Source of the DNA: Parapristionchus giblindavisi | Taxonomy: Eukaryota > Nematoda > Chromadorea > Rhabditida > Diplogasteridae | DNA length: 64,000 nucleotides | Assembly: GCA_943737045.1 (NCBI GenBank) | Contig: CALSFV010000213.1 | Span: 805,001-869,000 of the forward strand | Direction: 5' to 3' | Part shown: positions 33,801-45,795 of the stretch, one piece after another | Position numbering within the stretch: position 1 is the stretch's first letter | How the letters are laid out: each line of letters opens with the position of its first letter | Notes under the pieces: model-generated | Told to the model about the DNA's origin: nothing | The model's input: only the letters and a program-made list of their open reading frames with translations | Databases searched by the model: none | Program-made: the position numbers and the translations under genes

Positions 33801-36571
33801 AAGTGTATGGCTGATGAAGAATGTGTCGCATTCAGGTGAAAATCTTTAAAAATATACAAAGATAATTGTTTCTTCATCATCAATTCTATTTTGTCGGAAC
33901 GGAAAGTTGAGATTTGGATAGAATTGAAATCGCAATAAAAATTAATTCTAAAAAAAAGAAACTGACTTCATTTTCAGACATTCACATGATGAGATGGTGT
34001 GTGAAACAGCTTCGTGCGAAAGCGTAATGTACTATGAGAACAGTGATGTCGTCGTATTTGTTAAAGCTGATCATGATACGCCTAGTAATAATCCTTCATT
34101 GGAAACGATACAAAGATTAGTTGGTAAATGTATAGCAAAGGACATGAAGAAAGTTAATGCCGAGGTGAGCGATTTTTATGAAACAGTCAAGTGACAATAA
34201 ATTATTCTTTGTTATCTTTATTTGATGTGGATCAACTTTTAATAAAATCTAGAAAAAATATATGATATTTTGTTTCCCAAGTTTTTTGGTCGACACTATT
34301 AAAAGTGACATATTTATTTACCAGTGGTGCCATATAACTAGTGAATAGTTCATCTAAAATTATTAGAAGTCATCCAATATTTAGGACTATGTTTACACTC
34401 TGTGGAGTAGTCAGTAGACGTTCGTTTCTATTATATTATTGGGAGCTTTTGTTTTATGAAAGCGAGTTAAAAGTCAAGCATATAAAAATATTTGCCCCAA
34501 TTCTTTCTAATGCGGTATTACATTTTCAAAATGTGCGCACGTCCACGTTCATTTTTCAGTTAGTAAAACGCACGCGGAGGTACGCACGTTTTGAAAATGT
34601 AACACTGCCTAAGTAATGGAAAACTTTAATGTCAATCTAACATGAATCTTGCAGTACGCCACCGTACTGGAGAGACAACATCTACTCCCAACAACATTAT
34701 ATTATTACTATGGAAAGAACTTTGAGAATGGATCCAGTAGTATGGCAAACGAGAGTAATGATTGCTTATTTGTTCTAATTAAAACATTCATGTAAGGAGA
34801 CTATCCAAGTGTGTTCCACATTCGTGCATAGTAGTATCCAGTATGAATTACATCGCGGAAAAAGCCTGCTTTCACTGACTATATCACATGTTTTGTGGTA
34901 TTTTCCGCAAGATTGGAATCCGGCATCACATTTTATTTCGTTTTCCATAACAATCATGACTAATGAACGAAATTTTCAGCTTCACCAGGTATGATGATTA
35001 TCGGCAACGGCACGAATTCGACTGATCCCCTTCTTCGTCATTCTATTCAATGGGCTCGTAGATATTGTCCAGAAGATTGTCTTGTAAATTTGTGCCGAGC
35101 AAAAGTAAATAATGGTTATAAACTATTTACCGTCGATCTCAAGAAATGGTGCTATCCACTCAATACAAATTACAGCCCCCCGACTACAATCGGTTAGTTT
35201 CATTTAAGAAGTTATTACATGTAACTAACAACTTCTCAGGAATAGTAGGCAATTATTCATGCTGCGGAGCCACTAACAGAGTTATAGAATTTAAGCAAAC
35301 CGACGATACAAGATGTGAGTACAAACATTTTATTTATGTATATGACGCCGCTTGCGTAAGAATCTACTAAAATGAGCGAAATCTGGCACAGTCAAATATT
35401 GAAAAAATGAAATATTGGGAATCGGTGTTCTCAAGGGTGCTGATGTTCATTTTGCACCTAGATCCACCGTTGAGGCCAGACGAACTCGCGTTGAAATAGC
35501 GTTTTTAGTCTTTTCTCGTCACACGATTGTGCTAAAATTTGCAGACTATATCCTCGGGGGCAGAATTTGATAGCGATAACGCCTGCCTTATTCATTTTTT
35601 CATGAAAAAGTTTCATAAATTTTCAAAAATGGAATTTTTGTCAAAGGCAAAAGATTAGGAAAAAAAAAGATATTTTTTCGAGATAAATAGATCGGACCGG
35701 AATGGTTGCAGGATCCCATGGAAAAAAATTCAAATAATTTAATGTCGAGATTTTCGAGAAAATCAACTTTTAGTGTAGCGCACAATCGTGTACACAATCC
35801 CGTCCACCCCCTTTCTTCGCATGCTGGTCTCCTCTCCTGCCTCTCTGCTCTCTCACATCACCACACTCTTTCTCTTGCCTCCACTTCAACGGAAAATGAC
35901 TACACTAAAAGTTGATTTTCTCGAAAATCTCGACCGTAAATTTTCTGAATTTTTTTCTATGGGATCCTGCAACCATTACGGTACGATCTATGCAGCTCGC
36001 AAAAAATATTTTGCATTTGTCAGAAATTCCATTTTTAAAAATTCATGAAACTTCTTCATGAAAAATGAATTAGGCAGGCGTGATCGCCATCAAATTCCGC
36101 CTCCCCCTCTATAGTCCTAAAATTTTAGCACCATCGTGTAACGAAAAATGACTAAAAACGCTATTTCAACGCGACGTCGTCTGGCTTTAACGGTGGATCT
36201 AGGTGCAAAATAAACATGACCATGGTCATCAGCACCCTTGAGAACCGCGATACACAAAATTTAATTTTTCCAAAGTGCCGCCACTAAGTCGAGTCTCACG
36301 CAAACGGCCTCATATACCTATTATAGAGGAATGTGTAGTTTAAATAACCGCTAAAGGGCGGACAAATTTCTAGAGGTGTGTACAAAACAATTGCGAAAAT
36401 GTACCAGAAAAACCTTTCGTTTGCATTTTGGCAGTACGCTTTTAATATTCTTTTGTATATGATGAAGTAATTTCAGACTATTACTCGTCAACCCTTTCTG
36501 CTGAGAAACTTTGGGACAATGATAGAAAGGTCTGGGATATTGCCATCGATAATGCGTTTTATCTTTGGTAG
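30848..36571 (+). CDS. gene P-left: PAN/Apple-like Cys-rich extracellular protein, nine exons
   Basis: Exons: about 30848-30943, 32431-32542, 33238-33461, 33696-33835, 33978-34164, 34655-34754, 34980-35192, 35240-35314 and 36477-36571 (TAG). Every phase joins and exon borders agree with the inverted copy, giving about 413 codons. Two PAN-type modules are visible: ADACSIQCSEQ with ECLAYSY-like continuation EQCLAYSYREGGSCALLG, and ECFIKCMADEECVAF. Such domains bind proteins or glycans outside the cell. Cys pairs follow (YCPEDCLVNLC, YSCCGATN). No signal peptide is seen; the 5' exon is missing or unrecognised, since the right copy lacks the Met at 30848. Exon 3 has a weak GTGAAC donor. Function unknown. 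Confidence 0.75.
31077..32364. mobile_element. TE-C fold-back element in intron 1 of gene P-left
   Basis: Termini CAGTATCGCCAGAAAGTCTC / GGCGATACTG are flanked by TA (31075-31076 and 32365-32366). The arms are nearly complementary over several hundred bp. The same insertion occurs in the inverted copy (57054-58247), so it predates the duplication. Confidence 0.85.
34508..34615. mobile_element. ~100-bp MITE in intron 5 of gene P-left
   Basis: Inverted ends ATTACATTTTCAAAATGTGCG / CGCACGTTTTGAAAATGTAA form a short stem. It is absent from the matching intron of gene P-right. Confidence 0.6.
35341..36314. mobile_element. TE-E fold-back element in last intron of gene P-left
   Basis: The ends read TATGACGCCGCTTGCGTAAG and the complement of the family terminus TATGAGGCCGTTTGCGTGAG. 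Long complementary arms share GTAGTCATTTTCC and TTGATTTTCTCGAAAATCTC blocks. If exon 8 is not spliced at its GTGAGT donor, the frame runs into this terminus and stops there, giving a TE-encoded tail. Confidence 0.8.
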
Positions 36572-36999
36572 TCGATCGAGTATTGATTATATCTCATTAT
36601 TTGTGTGATAAATACCTTGTTGATATTTCTTCATCGATTAAAAATTTTACAGAAAGACTTTCGAATTCATTATAATTTATTCAATTTAAATATTTAGCTC
36701 TTTATGAAAGGACGGCAAGAAGAGCTTTGTTAAAGATTAAAAATTTCGAATTTGAGTTGCACACGCATAAGAAAATAACTACCTCTATGCAAATACCGAG
36801 ACAACGCGCGCCTGTACTTTCTCGTCTAACTCATGATTACCTCCACTTCCTCACACCTAACCCGTCTGACCTTCGCCGCGACTATTTGATATTTAAAAGA
36901 GATCATTATAATTTCTTTTTCTATGCAAAACAAGAAAAGTCGTTCTCGTACAGAAAACAAGTGTTTTTTTATGCTCTCAATATTGGTCAACAATTTGGT

Positions 37000-37640
37000 G
37001 GTTGGATTGAACATGATAGACTTTCTTTCCTCCTGCCCCTATTGTATTAGGGAGTTCCTCGAAGTTCTAGTATCGGTCCGTTTTTATTCATATTGTGTCG
37101 GAATGACATTCTATTCATTATACCTCATCATATCAATCATGGTATTTTCGCTGATGATATTAAGATATATGCCCCCCTTCACCTTATCATGATAGATCTC
37201 TTAACCTCTCTACCCTTGAATATTGGAGAGCTATTTATGACTTCAAAATACTACACATAATCTTTAATTTTGATGCATCTAATCTGTTTTCTGTTCTTCC
37301 CTCACAATACAACCGTCAATCTCATCCATTTCGTATTATTCTTCCGTATAAGATTTCTACTACCCATACTACATGTGCCTCTAGAACTATAGACTCTTGG
37401 AATAATCTCCCGTCAGAATTAGTTCTTTTACCCCGAAAACCTTTCCGTGCAGGGTTGATAACTCTCCCTCCCAATATTATCTTTAAATTTCTCGAATGTG
37501 TACCTGAAACCCTTCATATTTAAAACTGCCACCGTGTCCAAAACCGAAATCGCCTTATGCGACGGAAATCCATCTACCCCTTTTCTTCCCTTATATATCA
37601 CCTCTTCTCATTATATTCGATGGAATAAATAAATAAATAA
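37000..37640 (+). mobile_element. 5'-truncated LINE fragment (RT core and 3' end)
   Basis: Contains GVP.SSSIG, a FADDIKIYAP motif and a 3' tail matching the LINE at 18100-21305 (GCGACGGAAATCCATCT and the terminal AATAAATAAA run). Stops and deletions break the frame. The inverted duplication ends inside it at 37047. Confidence 0.8.
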
Positions 37641-38365
37641 AATAAATATACGACTCACGGAGAGGAGTGATAATAAAAATATATTCCTTGAATTGAAGAT
37701 GAGAACTAATGAAATTAATGAGCGATGAGTAATATTCAGGTTCAGGGAGAGGGAGAGGGAGATTAAAAAAATTAACGGAATGGAACTTGTCAAACACTGC
37801 CAAATCATCTCTCGACAATGATGTAGCAATTTTCTTTAGACTACACGTTTATTATTGACAGTATGAAATACACTTGTTTATTTGGTACGAGAGTAGCCTG
37901 CCAGAGCCACCATCAATTTCGTTAAAAACCGAGTTCAAGCGAGATAGTACGTAGATCAGAGAGAGGGAGATAGCACGAGAAAGGAAGGGAGGGAAGTGGG
38001 GTTGATCGATAGAATACTTCTGTTTTTTTAAAAAATATTTTACCAGCCAGTAGCAAGGCTATTACACAAGTACATTTTATAAGTACAATATTCGAAATTT
38101 TTTATTAGAGAAATTTCTTCAAAAATAATTTGAATCGTATCTGCTCACAAGTTATACAAAAGCGGACAAAAAAAGATGAAACGTTCAGGTTTTCAAGTCA
38201 TAATAATATTGAAAGTTGAGGAATTTTTTCCAAACATTTTGAAGTTACCTAACATATTATTTGAAATGACTTGAATACAATAGTGAGTAATGAGAAATTT
38301 TAAAAAATATGATTTTTGCAAAATGTTGAAAAAATGGTAACATATATTAAATTGCTTTTTCGTTA
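37641..38365. other. intergenic, no gene recognised
   Basis: A/T-rich with a purine-rich GAGAGGGAGA tract (37740-37762 and 37960-37995). Open frames here lack support. Confidence 0.5.
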
Positions 38366-41300
38366 TCATGAACAAGCAACGTTGAAAGGTGGAGTATATT
38401 GTGAGATTAATGTAACAGTTTGTCCATCTAGAGTGGCCTTCCATTGCTTAGTCGTTGCATCGCACATAACATCATAAATCCTTTCTGACGTGTTGAGATC
38501 CTTAAAATAAATATACTTCTTTGTTTATACAGCACAGCAGACCCCCACCCCACTAGTCCCACCTATTATCTCGAATTATTACGCCGTGAAAATTGAATAT
38601 CAGGCGTTAGAATTGTGTCCGTTGTTTCACTCCATTTCTGAACTATTTTATCGCGAAAAGTAATTTTAAAAGCTTGTCAACCAAATGCCAAAGAAATAAA
38701 TTAAGGAAAAGAATTTCCGTATTTTCGCGCGACATAGTATTTCAGAAAAGGAGTAAAACAAGCGACACAATTCTCACGCGTGATATTCAAATTTAAGGAA
38801 GAAATATTTGTAGAAGATAGCTGGGATACCACTGGGTATCGCATTTAAAGTGAAGGAATCTGTTGTACTGTTTATTATGGTTTTGCTATAAATATTAGAT
38901 ATAATTAAAAAACTGCAATATATTGACAACAATAAACTGAAAAAAAAGATAAAATAAACATAAACTAAATATGTACCGGACTAAATATATAAAGCACTGT
39001 GAATCCAATATCGGCATCGGGACAAGTGACAGACGTTTCGGTTATTGTCGGCGGTAGAACGAAGAGTGGATCCAAATCAGGAGACACATCTTTCATTTCC
39101 TCGCACATTTCTGTAATTCAGACTCTTTATGGGATTTTTAGGAAGATTTTATCAGCGTGTTAAATAAAATAACCCGCTTTATAACCCGCTAGTTAGCATG
39201 TTCAAATCGAAACTGCAATTTAATTGATAACAAAGAAGAAAACATGGACGGATGTTACTTAAATCATGCGCAATCGTTGAGCAAGGGTCTCGTCTGGGCC
39301 CATTTTTATCCCTGATAAATGCATCGGAAATCTCCGACTTCGTTCAACATAATTTGTTGTTTTCGGTGTCATCGGTTGTCGGAGCCTCGAAATGTTGCTG
39401 ACGACGCGTCTTTTGGAGTCTATTGTACATATTCGTCGCCTTAAATTTTAGAGTGTGTTGGGGGGACCTCTGGTGGGTCATAAAATGGTTACGGTAGGTT
39501 GCGGTAGCCAAGCATTAGTGATTGATGGTTACCGTATCACCATTGCCTTTCAGGATTTTACACTCAAGAACCAACACACTCCAAAATTTTTAGCGATGGA
39601 TATGTAGCGAAATGTATTAGGGCGTTCCAAAAGTCTTTGCACATTTTTTGTGGTTGTAATTTGGACTCCTCTTTCTCAGTCCAGAGCTATCGTTATGCCT
39701 TATGGCATTTTTCCTATATTGAAGGCCTATTGATCAGTAAATGTTATAAGTCTCATTTGCCAACTCTCTTTCCTCGACTAGATATAAATTTTTATTTTAC
39801 ACCATTACTCCAACTTCGACATGTCCTTCTTGAATTGCACCGTACGGAATGGACTGCAACAGAAACGTATCACCAACTACCCCAGTCAATGAAGCCTATG
39901 TCGTATAACAGTCTTCTCCTGGTATCGTCATTTCAATATCAACATTTTTTCTTTGGTTGAAAAACCAAGGTCATGACGCCCTACCAGCTAAAATGAAGGA
40001 CTGATTCTTCGAACTGACAGAAGTTAGCCGAAGCAGAGCTTGTGATACCTGGAGCAGACAAATGGTACTCCACGATCCACTATAATTCGCATCCCCATTC
40101 GGTCTTCCCTTCGTCCCAGGGCACCTTAATTGGTCCCCCATGCATTCTCGGTCCTATGCTCATAACAGCTCAAAAACCGAGTCGACATCTCTACTTCAAA
40201 TCTCGGCCGCTCTCGATCCACTGATTGAGTGAAGTACATTGTCTACCACGATGAAGAGTGGGTGTTGTACGACAACCCAGGTATGAAGATGGAATGGCTG
40301 CATGCTTGGAAGGAAGCAAAACCCTTACCTAAACGCAATTCGCATGGAAAGAAAGAGTCACCCTGATTCTTCTTCTGCCCTCTTGGTGTTGTTTATTACG
40401 AACTGCTACCTTAGGGGCTGACTATGAACACAGATGCCTTCTGCGAACAACTGGAGGAGAAGGAGACTCAAGTCCTTCTCAGCCGCTTTGTGTGAGGAAA
40501 AGTATTGCTTTTAATGAACAACGCGAGGACACATCACACTAACAAGACGCTTGTAAAATTTAAGAATTTAGATATTGGCTGGCTTCCCCATCCGCCGTAT
40601 TCCCCCGACCTGCCCCTTGCGAATGCCACGCTTTCCAATTTCTCAAGCATTGCTGCAGAGGGAAAACCTTCCGTAGTCTGTCAGATGTGAAACGGGAAAT
40701 CGACCTTTGGATTGCCTCGCTCCCTAATGAGTTTTGCCAGAACGGTGCCATGCAGTTGCATACGAGATGAAGGATAGTTGTTCATAAACGTGGACAGTAT
40801 GTCACCATTTGAATGTAGTTGCTTCGTTTGTTATTTGAAAAAATATGAAGTATGAAAAAAGTGCAAAGACTTTTGGAACACCCTAATAGATCGTTACGGC
40901 ATAGGCAAGTAAGGCAAATGTGACGAGGCATTAGGGAACAATATTTGTAATGGTTGAAACTACCTACAGCATGTAAAAAACAACCTTCATAGGTTGCGAT
41001 TCATCGATTTTGAAAGTGACACCCGTCACATATACACCGCACGATCAGAAAACCTTTCATATTGAGCGTATAGCAATCACTTGTTTTCTTTGTACAAAAG
41101 ATTCCTTGTGTTTCATAGTTCAGAAACTATGAAAAACAAGAAATGTCAGACGGCGGACGGGTTAGATGCGAGGAAAGGGAGTGGTAAATAATCGTGAGTT
41201 AGGCGAGGGAGTGCAGGCCCCCGTTGTCTCGGTATTCACGAGCTTGTCATTTTCTTATACAAGTACATTTCATACGGACGATAAGTGGTAGAGTCGATTT

Positions 41301-42542
41301 CTCTTTCAACCGAGCCGTGGTATAATGGTAGAGAATTGAACAATAGTAGGGGGTCGAGCTAACGCCGTGAGAAAATAAAATATCAGGGGCACCAGCCTTG
41401 AACAGAAAGAAATGGCCAGGAATTTTTGTTTCATCATTCAGAAGCCATTTCCAACCACAGTAAGAAAACGGATTTAAAGGTGGACTTGGTGAACAAACTG
41501 TGAAGACAGAATGATAGCAAAAGTTATTCTACATACAGTACACTATTTATAATATGTTAATTCAGCTTATTGATCGCTAGAATCATGAATCAATCACGCT
41601 AGCAAACTCAGGCAAAGGCGCGCGTTTTGAAAATAGGAAAGTTCGGCAATAGGATTCGAACACGCGACCATGCGCTTTCTAGTCAGAAGTTTTACCACTA
41701 CGCTAAGGAAACGATGAGTAGTCTCCCTATCTTCTTGCACTTGCATAAGCGAGATGTAAGTGATTTGCATGATCATTCTCTGGTCTCCACCTTTAAAAGA
41801 TTGGTTGACACATGATTCTAGAAAGGAGCATTACTCACCAAGAACGCGACTGTTCACTCCAAATATGAGATCAAAAGACCCATTTTATCAGACGATTATT
41901 CATTCGCAGTTTCAATGCTACATGGTATTCGATACCATTAAAAATTTAGCCCCCCCCCCCCTTGAAACACGACATTAAACAATCGGTGGTGATGCGAGTC
42001 TGCATTTGAGTTGAGCTTAAAATTCATATCAGATAAAAATTGATAAAACTTTTCTATCCGGTCAACAAAAAACAGGAAAATCCGGGAATTCGAGAAAAAA
42101 ACTGTAAAACGCATTTGTCGAAAACAATGCTTTTTATCTAACTATTACTTTCAGAAAAATTAACACGGTCATAATAATGATCAAAAATCATGTAGCAGAA
42201 AATATAATATGAAAAACATCCAGAAAAATGAACCTAGTAGTGGAATGTTCACATTTAGGAAAAACGAAAAACGCTATACACGTGATTGTCGTTTCTTGTA
42301 AGCATTTGTCCAGATCCCCCGTAAAAAAGTAACACGACTGAGAAATGTTTTCTTTGGTCGCGGCTCAAATGATAACATTGCATGTCGTAAAAGTTTACAA
42401 AAGAATTTCTTATGAACATACTCGTTGGTTCATCCGTAACCGGTTGTAGAGTCGTTTCATCGGAGGGTTTCATTGGAATGCACCCATATGTGAGCACAAC
42501 AATGAAAGCAATCAAAAAGTTGATATGGTAGAACATCCTCAA
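38366..42542 (-). CDS. small secreted C6-like Cys-rich protein, three exons
   Basis: Exon 1 42422-42542 (ATG), exon 2 38977-39110, exon 3 38366-38500 (TGA). Phases 1 and 0 join to 129 codons. A signal peptide is clear: a hydrophobic core INFLIAFIVVLTYG, then Cys 21. The mature part has a Thr/Pro-rich linker, KMCEEM, TCPDADIGFTVLY, VMCDATTKQWKATLDG and a terminal Cys. The C...W-x-A-T-x-x-G pattern resembles nematode C6 (DUF281-type) secreted proteins, whose function is unknown; that assignment is tentative. Intron 1 is 3.3 kb and holds a mariner and SINE-like repeats, intron 2 an inverted repeat. The exon 3 acceptor ends in AAG, unusual for nematodes. An isolated read of exon 1 alone would miss the gene. 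Confidence 0.7.
38570..38800. repeat. inverted repeat in intron 2 of the C6-like gene
   Basis: GAAAATTGAATATCAGGCG (38588 on) and an imperfect complement near 38780 enclose a loop. A related block occurs at about 47870-47975. Confidence 0.55.
39617..40886 (+). mobile_element. mariner-family DNA transposon, degenerate
   Basis: Termini TTAGGGCGTTCCAAAAGTC and GACTTTTGGAACACCCTAA lie between TA duplications (39615-39616 and 40887-40888). The length of 1270 bp is typical of mariner. It lies in intron 1 of the C6-like gene, on the opposite strand. Confidence 0.92.
39810..40800 (+). pseudogene. mariner transposase pseudogene
   Basis: Fragments in different frames follow mariner order: HVLLELHRTEWTATETYHQL (N-terminal helix-turn-helix), WYSTIHYNSHP, YHDEEWVLYDN-like (about 40240), MLLMNNARTHH (the second catalytic Asp is replaced by Asn), HPPYSPDLPLANATL (the final DD34D Asp region, altered) and DVKREIDLWIASL. 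Multiple frameshifts and stops are present; not functional. Confidence 0.85.
41309..41372 (+). tRNA. tRNA-Gly-like remnant
   Basis: GCCGTGGTATAATGGTAGAG resembles a tRNA D-arm and GGGTCGAGCTAACGCC a degraded box B. Not a functional tRNA. Confidence 0.35.
41510..41760 (-). mobile_element. tRNA-derived SINE-like repeat, inverted relative of 13310-13500
   Basis: The minus strand carries GCGTAGTGGTAAAACTTC and GCGTGTTCGAATCCTATTG, followed by the same tail (AATCATGAATCAATCACG in reverse) as the copy in the zyg-11-like intron. Confidence 0.6.
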
Positions 42543-42981
42543 TTATATTTATCTTTTACTCAAACGAAGTTCAGACTCAAAAAAAAGTAAACAAGGAATG
42601 GAGTCAATATAATATAATATTTATTTATGTAGTGACAGTGGCGGAAAACAAATACAAATGGGGGTGAAATACTATAGTGCACATAAAATACTATGTCGCA
42701 ACTGTGGCAACATAAGACAATAGAGTGATAGATTGTAAATTGAGCAGATTTAACGAAGATTTAACAATTCTACTAAAAGATTTAGAATTAGAGCAAATAT
42801 TACAATTATTAGGCAACGAGTTCTATAAATTGACTGATCGATTGGAGATATAATGGGTGAAACGTTTGGATTTACATTGGTGCTTACAAAGTTGGAAATT
42901 ATTTCTACGGGAGTTTCTTGAATTCCTAGACTGATGTAAAAGTTTGGGTCATCTAATTCAACTTGTCCTTATATGGCCTTA

Positions 42982-45242
42982 CAGTGTAGCCAAAAAGTCA
43001 TGGGACGCTTTTTCAATTTTTTTATAACTTTTGATCCAGGAAAGCAATCAAGCTGATCTTTTGAGTCAATGTAGAGAAATTATCAAGGAATACAACCATG
43101 ATGTGTTGGTGTAATTATATTAGTTCACTGTTGCATAGTAATGATTCTATCGAAATACACTTTTATGGAAAATTATATTTCTTTGGTGAAAGGCCCTGTT
43201 CTTCTGAAACACTGTGAGAGTGTAGACATATACTAGTGCTGCACAGTCAAACATTCCGGAATGGCTCCGACTCCGATTTCAAGTTATAGCAGGGTTGAAA
43301 TTTTTTTTGCAAATTTGACCCCCCCCCCCAGACTTTATAACTCAGGTTCTAGATGTGCTAACCACCCGTTCTAAGTGCTGAAATGATTCTAGTGGCGAAT
43401 AATGTTTATCCCCAGATTACGGTAGTCAAAGCTCGACATTTGCCCTCAGGGCATGAAATAATTTTTTGACGGAGGACTGAATTTGAGACCCTACCGTTCA
43501 GAGGGCGGATCTTCTAAAAATATGGTTCCTGAGCAAGCAGCTTTGTAATGTATCATATATTTATTTCCCTTATTTTGGTTTAGTTCCGATTCCTTTTAGA
43601 CCCGTAGCTAAAGTTATGCTGAGGTCTGCTCTGTTTCAGTGATCAAAGATCAAAATACAAAGATCAAAGATCGAAGTTCAGCAATAGTATAAAAACTTTT
43701 TGTGAACATCTCTAGCATGCATAGGTGCTTTGAAAATAAAAGATTTCATTAATAGAGGCCCGGTAACGAGAGAAGTGAGAGAGAAAACACAAGAGCGCGC
43801 ACCGAGTAGACCTCAGCACAACTTTAGCTACGGGTCTAAAAGGAATCGGGACTAAACCAAAATAAGGGAAAGAAGTATATAGGGTGATGGAAACAATAAA
43901 TTGTGGCAAACTTGTGCTTTTTGCAGGTGCGTGACAAGGATTGACAACTTTATCGCACCCAATTGCAGTCAGACATCAAATTTAATACAGATTGTTGTCA
44001 ATGTGTCTAATAAATATTTGTGGTTGCAATTAATGAATGAACTGTTGACAGACAAGAAAAATGAGGATGATACAAGTCATGACCAGAGAAATGTGCTTTT
44101 TTCTAGTCAGACAACAAAAAATCTTCTTTTTGATGTCAATCGATTCTTGCCTTCTCATTGACATCAAAACGAATATTTTTTGTTGTCTGAATAGAAAGAA
44201 GCACATTTCTCTAGTCATTCCATTTTTTGGTGCATTTTCACATCCTCATAATAATGAGACGATAGTTCATTAGTCAAAGCGGCGCACCTCAGACAGGTTT
44301 GGTGACACGGCGGAGAGTGTGACAGAGAGAATCATTTGATGCCATCTCGCACGCACACCCTCTCTAATGCAGCCCACCAAACCCGCCTGGCATCCGCCTC
44401 GCCCTCTTTATAAGTTGGAAAACGTGATTAGCCATTCATTGTTGCCGCGCTATTACAGAGGCTGAACTAATGTTTTCTGACATGTATCATCCTCAGTTTT
44501 CTTGTCTGTCTACAAAATAGCCACTATCCGTTGCCACATTTATTTATTTCATACATTGACTACAATCGTTCTACTTTTTGAAGTCTGACAACAAATTTCT
44601 CCGATAAAGTTGTCAATCGTTTGCCGTTGTCACACACCTGCAAAAAGCACAAGTTTGCCAAAATTTATTGTTTACATCGCCCTATATGATACATTACAAA
44701 CCTGCTTGCGCAGGAACCATATTTTTAGAAGACCCGGCCTCTGAACGGTAGGGTCTCATATTCAGTCCTCCGTCAAAAAAATTATTTTATGCCCTGAGGG
44801 CAAATGTCGAGCTTTGACTGCTTTAATCTGGGGATAAACATTGCTCGCCACTAGCATCGTTTCAGCACTTAGAACGGGTGGTTAGCACATCTAGAAGCTG
44901 AGTTATAAAGTTTGGGGGTCAAATTTGCAACCCTGCTATAGCTTGAAATCGGAGTCGGAGCCATTCCGGAATGTTTGACTGTGCAGTCCTAGTATATGTC
45001 TACACTCTCACAGTGTTTCAGAAGAACAGGGCCTTTCACCAAAGAAATATAATTTTCCATAAAAGTGTATTTCGATAGAATCATTACTATGCAACAGTGA
45101 ACTAATATAATTACACCAACACATCATGGTTGTATTCCTTGATAATTTCTCTACATTGACTCAAAAGATCAGCTTGATTGCTTTCCTGGATCAAAAGTTA
45201 TAAAAAGTTGAAAAAGTGTCCCATGACTTTTTGGCTACACTG
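42982..45242. mobile_element. TE-C fold-back element carrying nested TE-B
   Basis: Termini CAGTGTAGCCAAAAAGTCATG and the complement, flanked by TA (42980-42981 and 45243-45244). About 1.45 kb without the nested element. The ends are more like canonical mariner termini than the other TE-C copies. Confidence 0.85.
43880..44684. mobile_element. TE-B fold-back element (copy 3), without TE-A
   Basis: 805 bp in reverse orientation to copies 1 and 2, flanked by TA, inserted in TE-C. The uninterrupted target TATATGATAC is seen in other TE-C copies. It preserves the pre-insertion site of TE-A (near 44428). Confidence 0.9.
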
Positions 45243-45774
45243 TATATGTGAATAATAATGGTGCGGCGGTTCTCAAGGAGTTCTAAATTCTAATAAGATA
45301 ATCTATCAGTATAAGATGCATACGGTAGTCTACATTTGGCAAAAATTCGACGGGAGAAGTCTCTCTGCACTTTCTCAATTAGAGATTTTAGGGTTTGCTC
45401 ACTTGGAGACCATACTGCAGATGCGTACTCTAATATGGGTCTAACGTACATAATAAACATACGCGCGTACAGCCGAGCGCTCCTAGACGAGAGCATCCTA
45501 TAAATATACGCACATCTAGCTTTTGCTCTGGATACAATGGAAAGAATACGAGGAGAGAATGAGAGACGATCAGAGTAGGTGACGCAAAGATCACTGAGAA
45601 ATCAATATTAGGATGGGATGGACCTATTGGCATGATGACTGTCTTTGATAGAGAGATGGAGAGACCCAATCAATAGAGCATTGGAATAATGCAGAAAAGG
45701 CAGACTGAAGGGAAGAGGTGTCAGAGAATGAGTAAAGCTTAACATCGTCAGCGTACATAGTGCAGTGCACATTC

Positions 45775-45795
45775 GGGGGGGGGGGGGGGGGGGGG
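45775..45795. repeat. poly(G) run of 21
   Basis: Mononucleotide run inside the broken reverse-transcriptase region just after the YADD-like motif. Its length is likely unreliable in sequencing. Confidence 0.9.

Larger units (their letters stand above)
30340..37047. repeat. left arm of large inverted duplication
   Basis: Aligns in reverse with 50634-58985. Shared in order: satellite/TE-G edge, TE-C, all nine exons of gene P, TE-E and the flank up to CCCCTATTGTA, where homology ends inside a LINE fragment. Confidence 0.9.
39400..40935. mobile_element. TE-H family element split by a mariner insertion
   Basis: Left part: 39430-39610 with inner inverted ends AGAGTGTGTTGG / CCAACACACTCC. Right part: 40889-40935 with GTAAGGCAAATGTGAC. 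They are the two sides of one TE-H relative interrupted at TA by the element 39617-40886. Confidence 0.6.
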
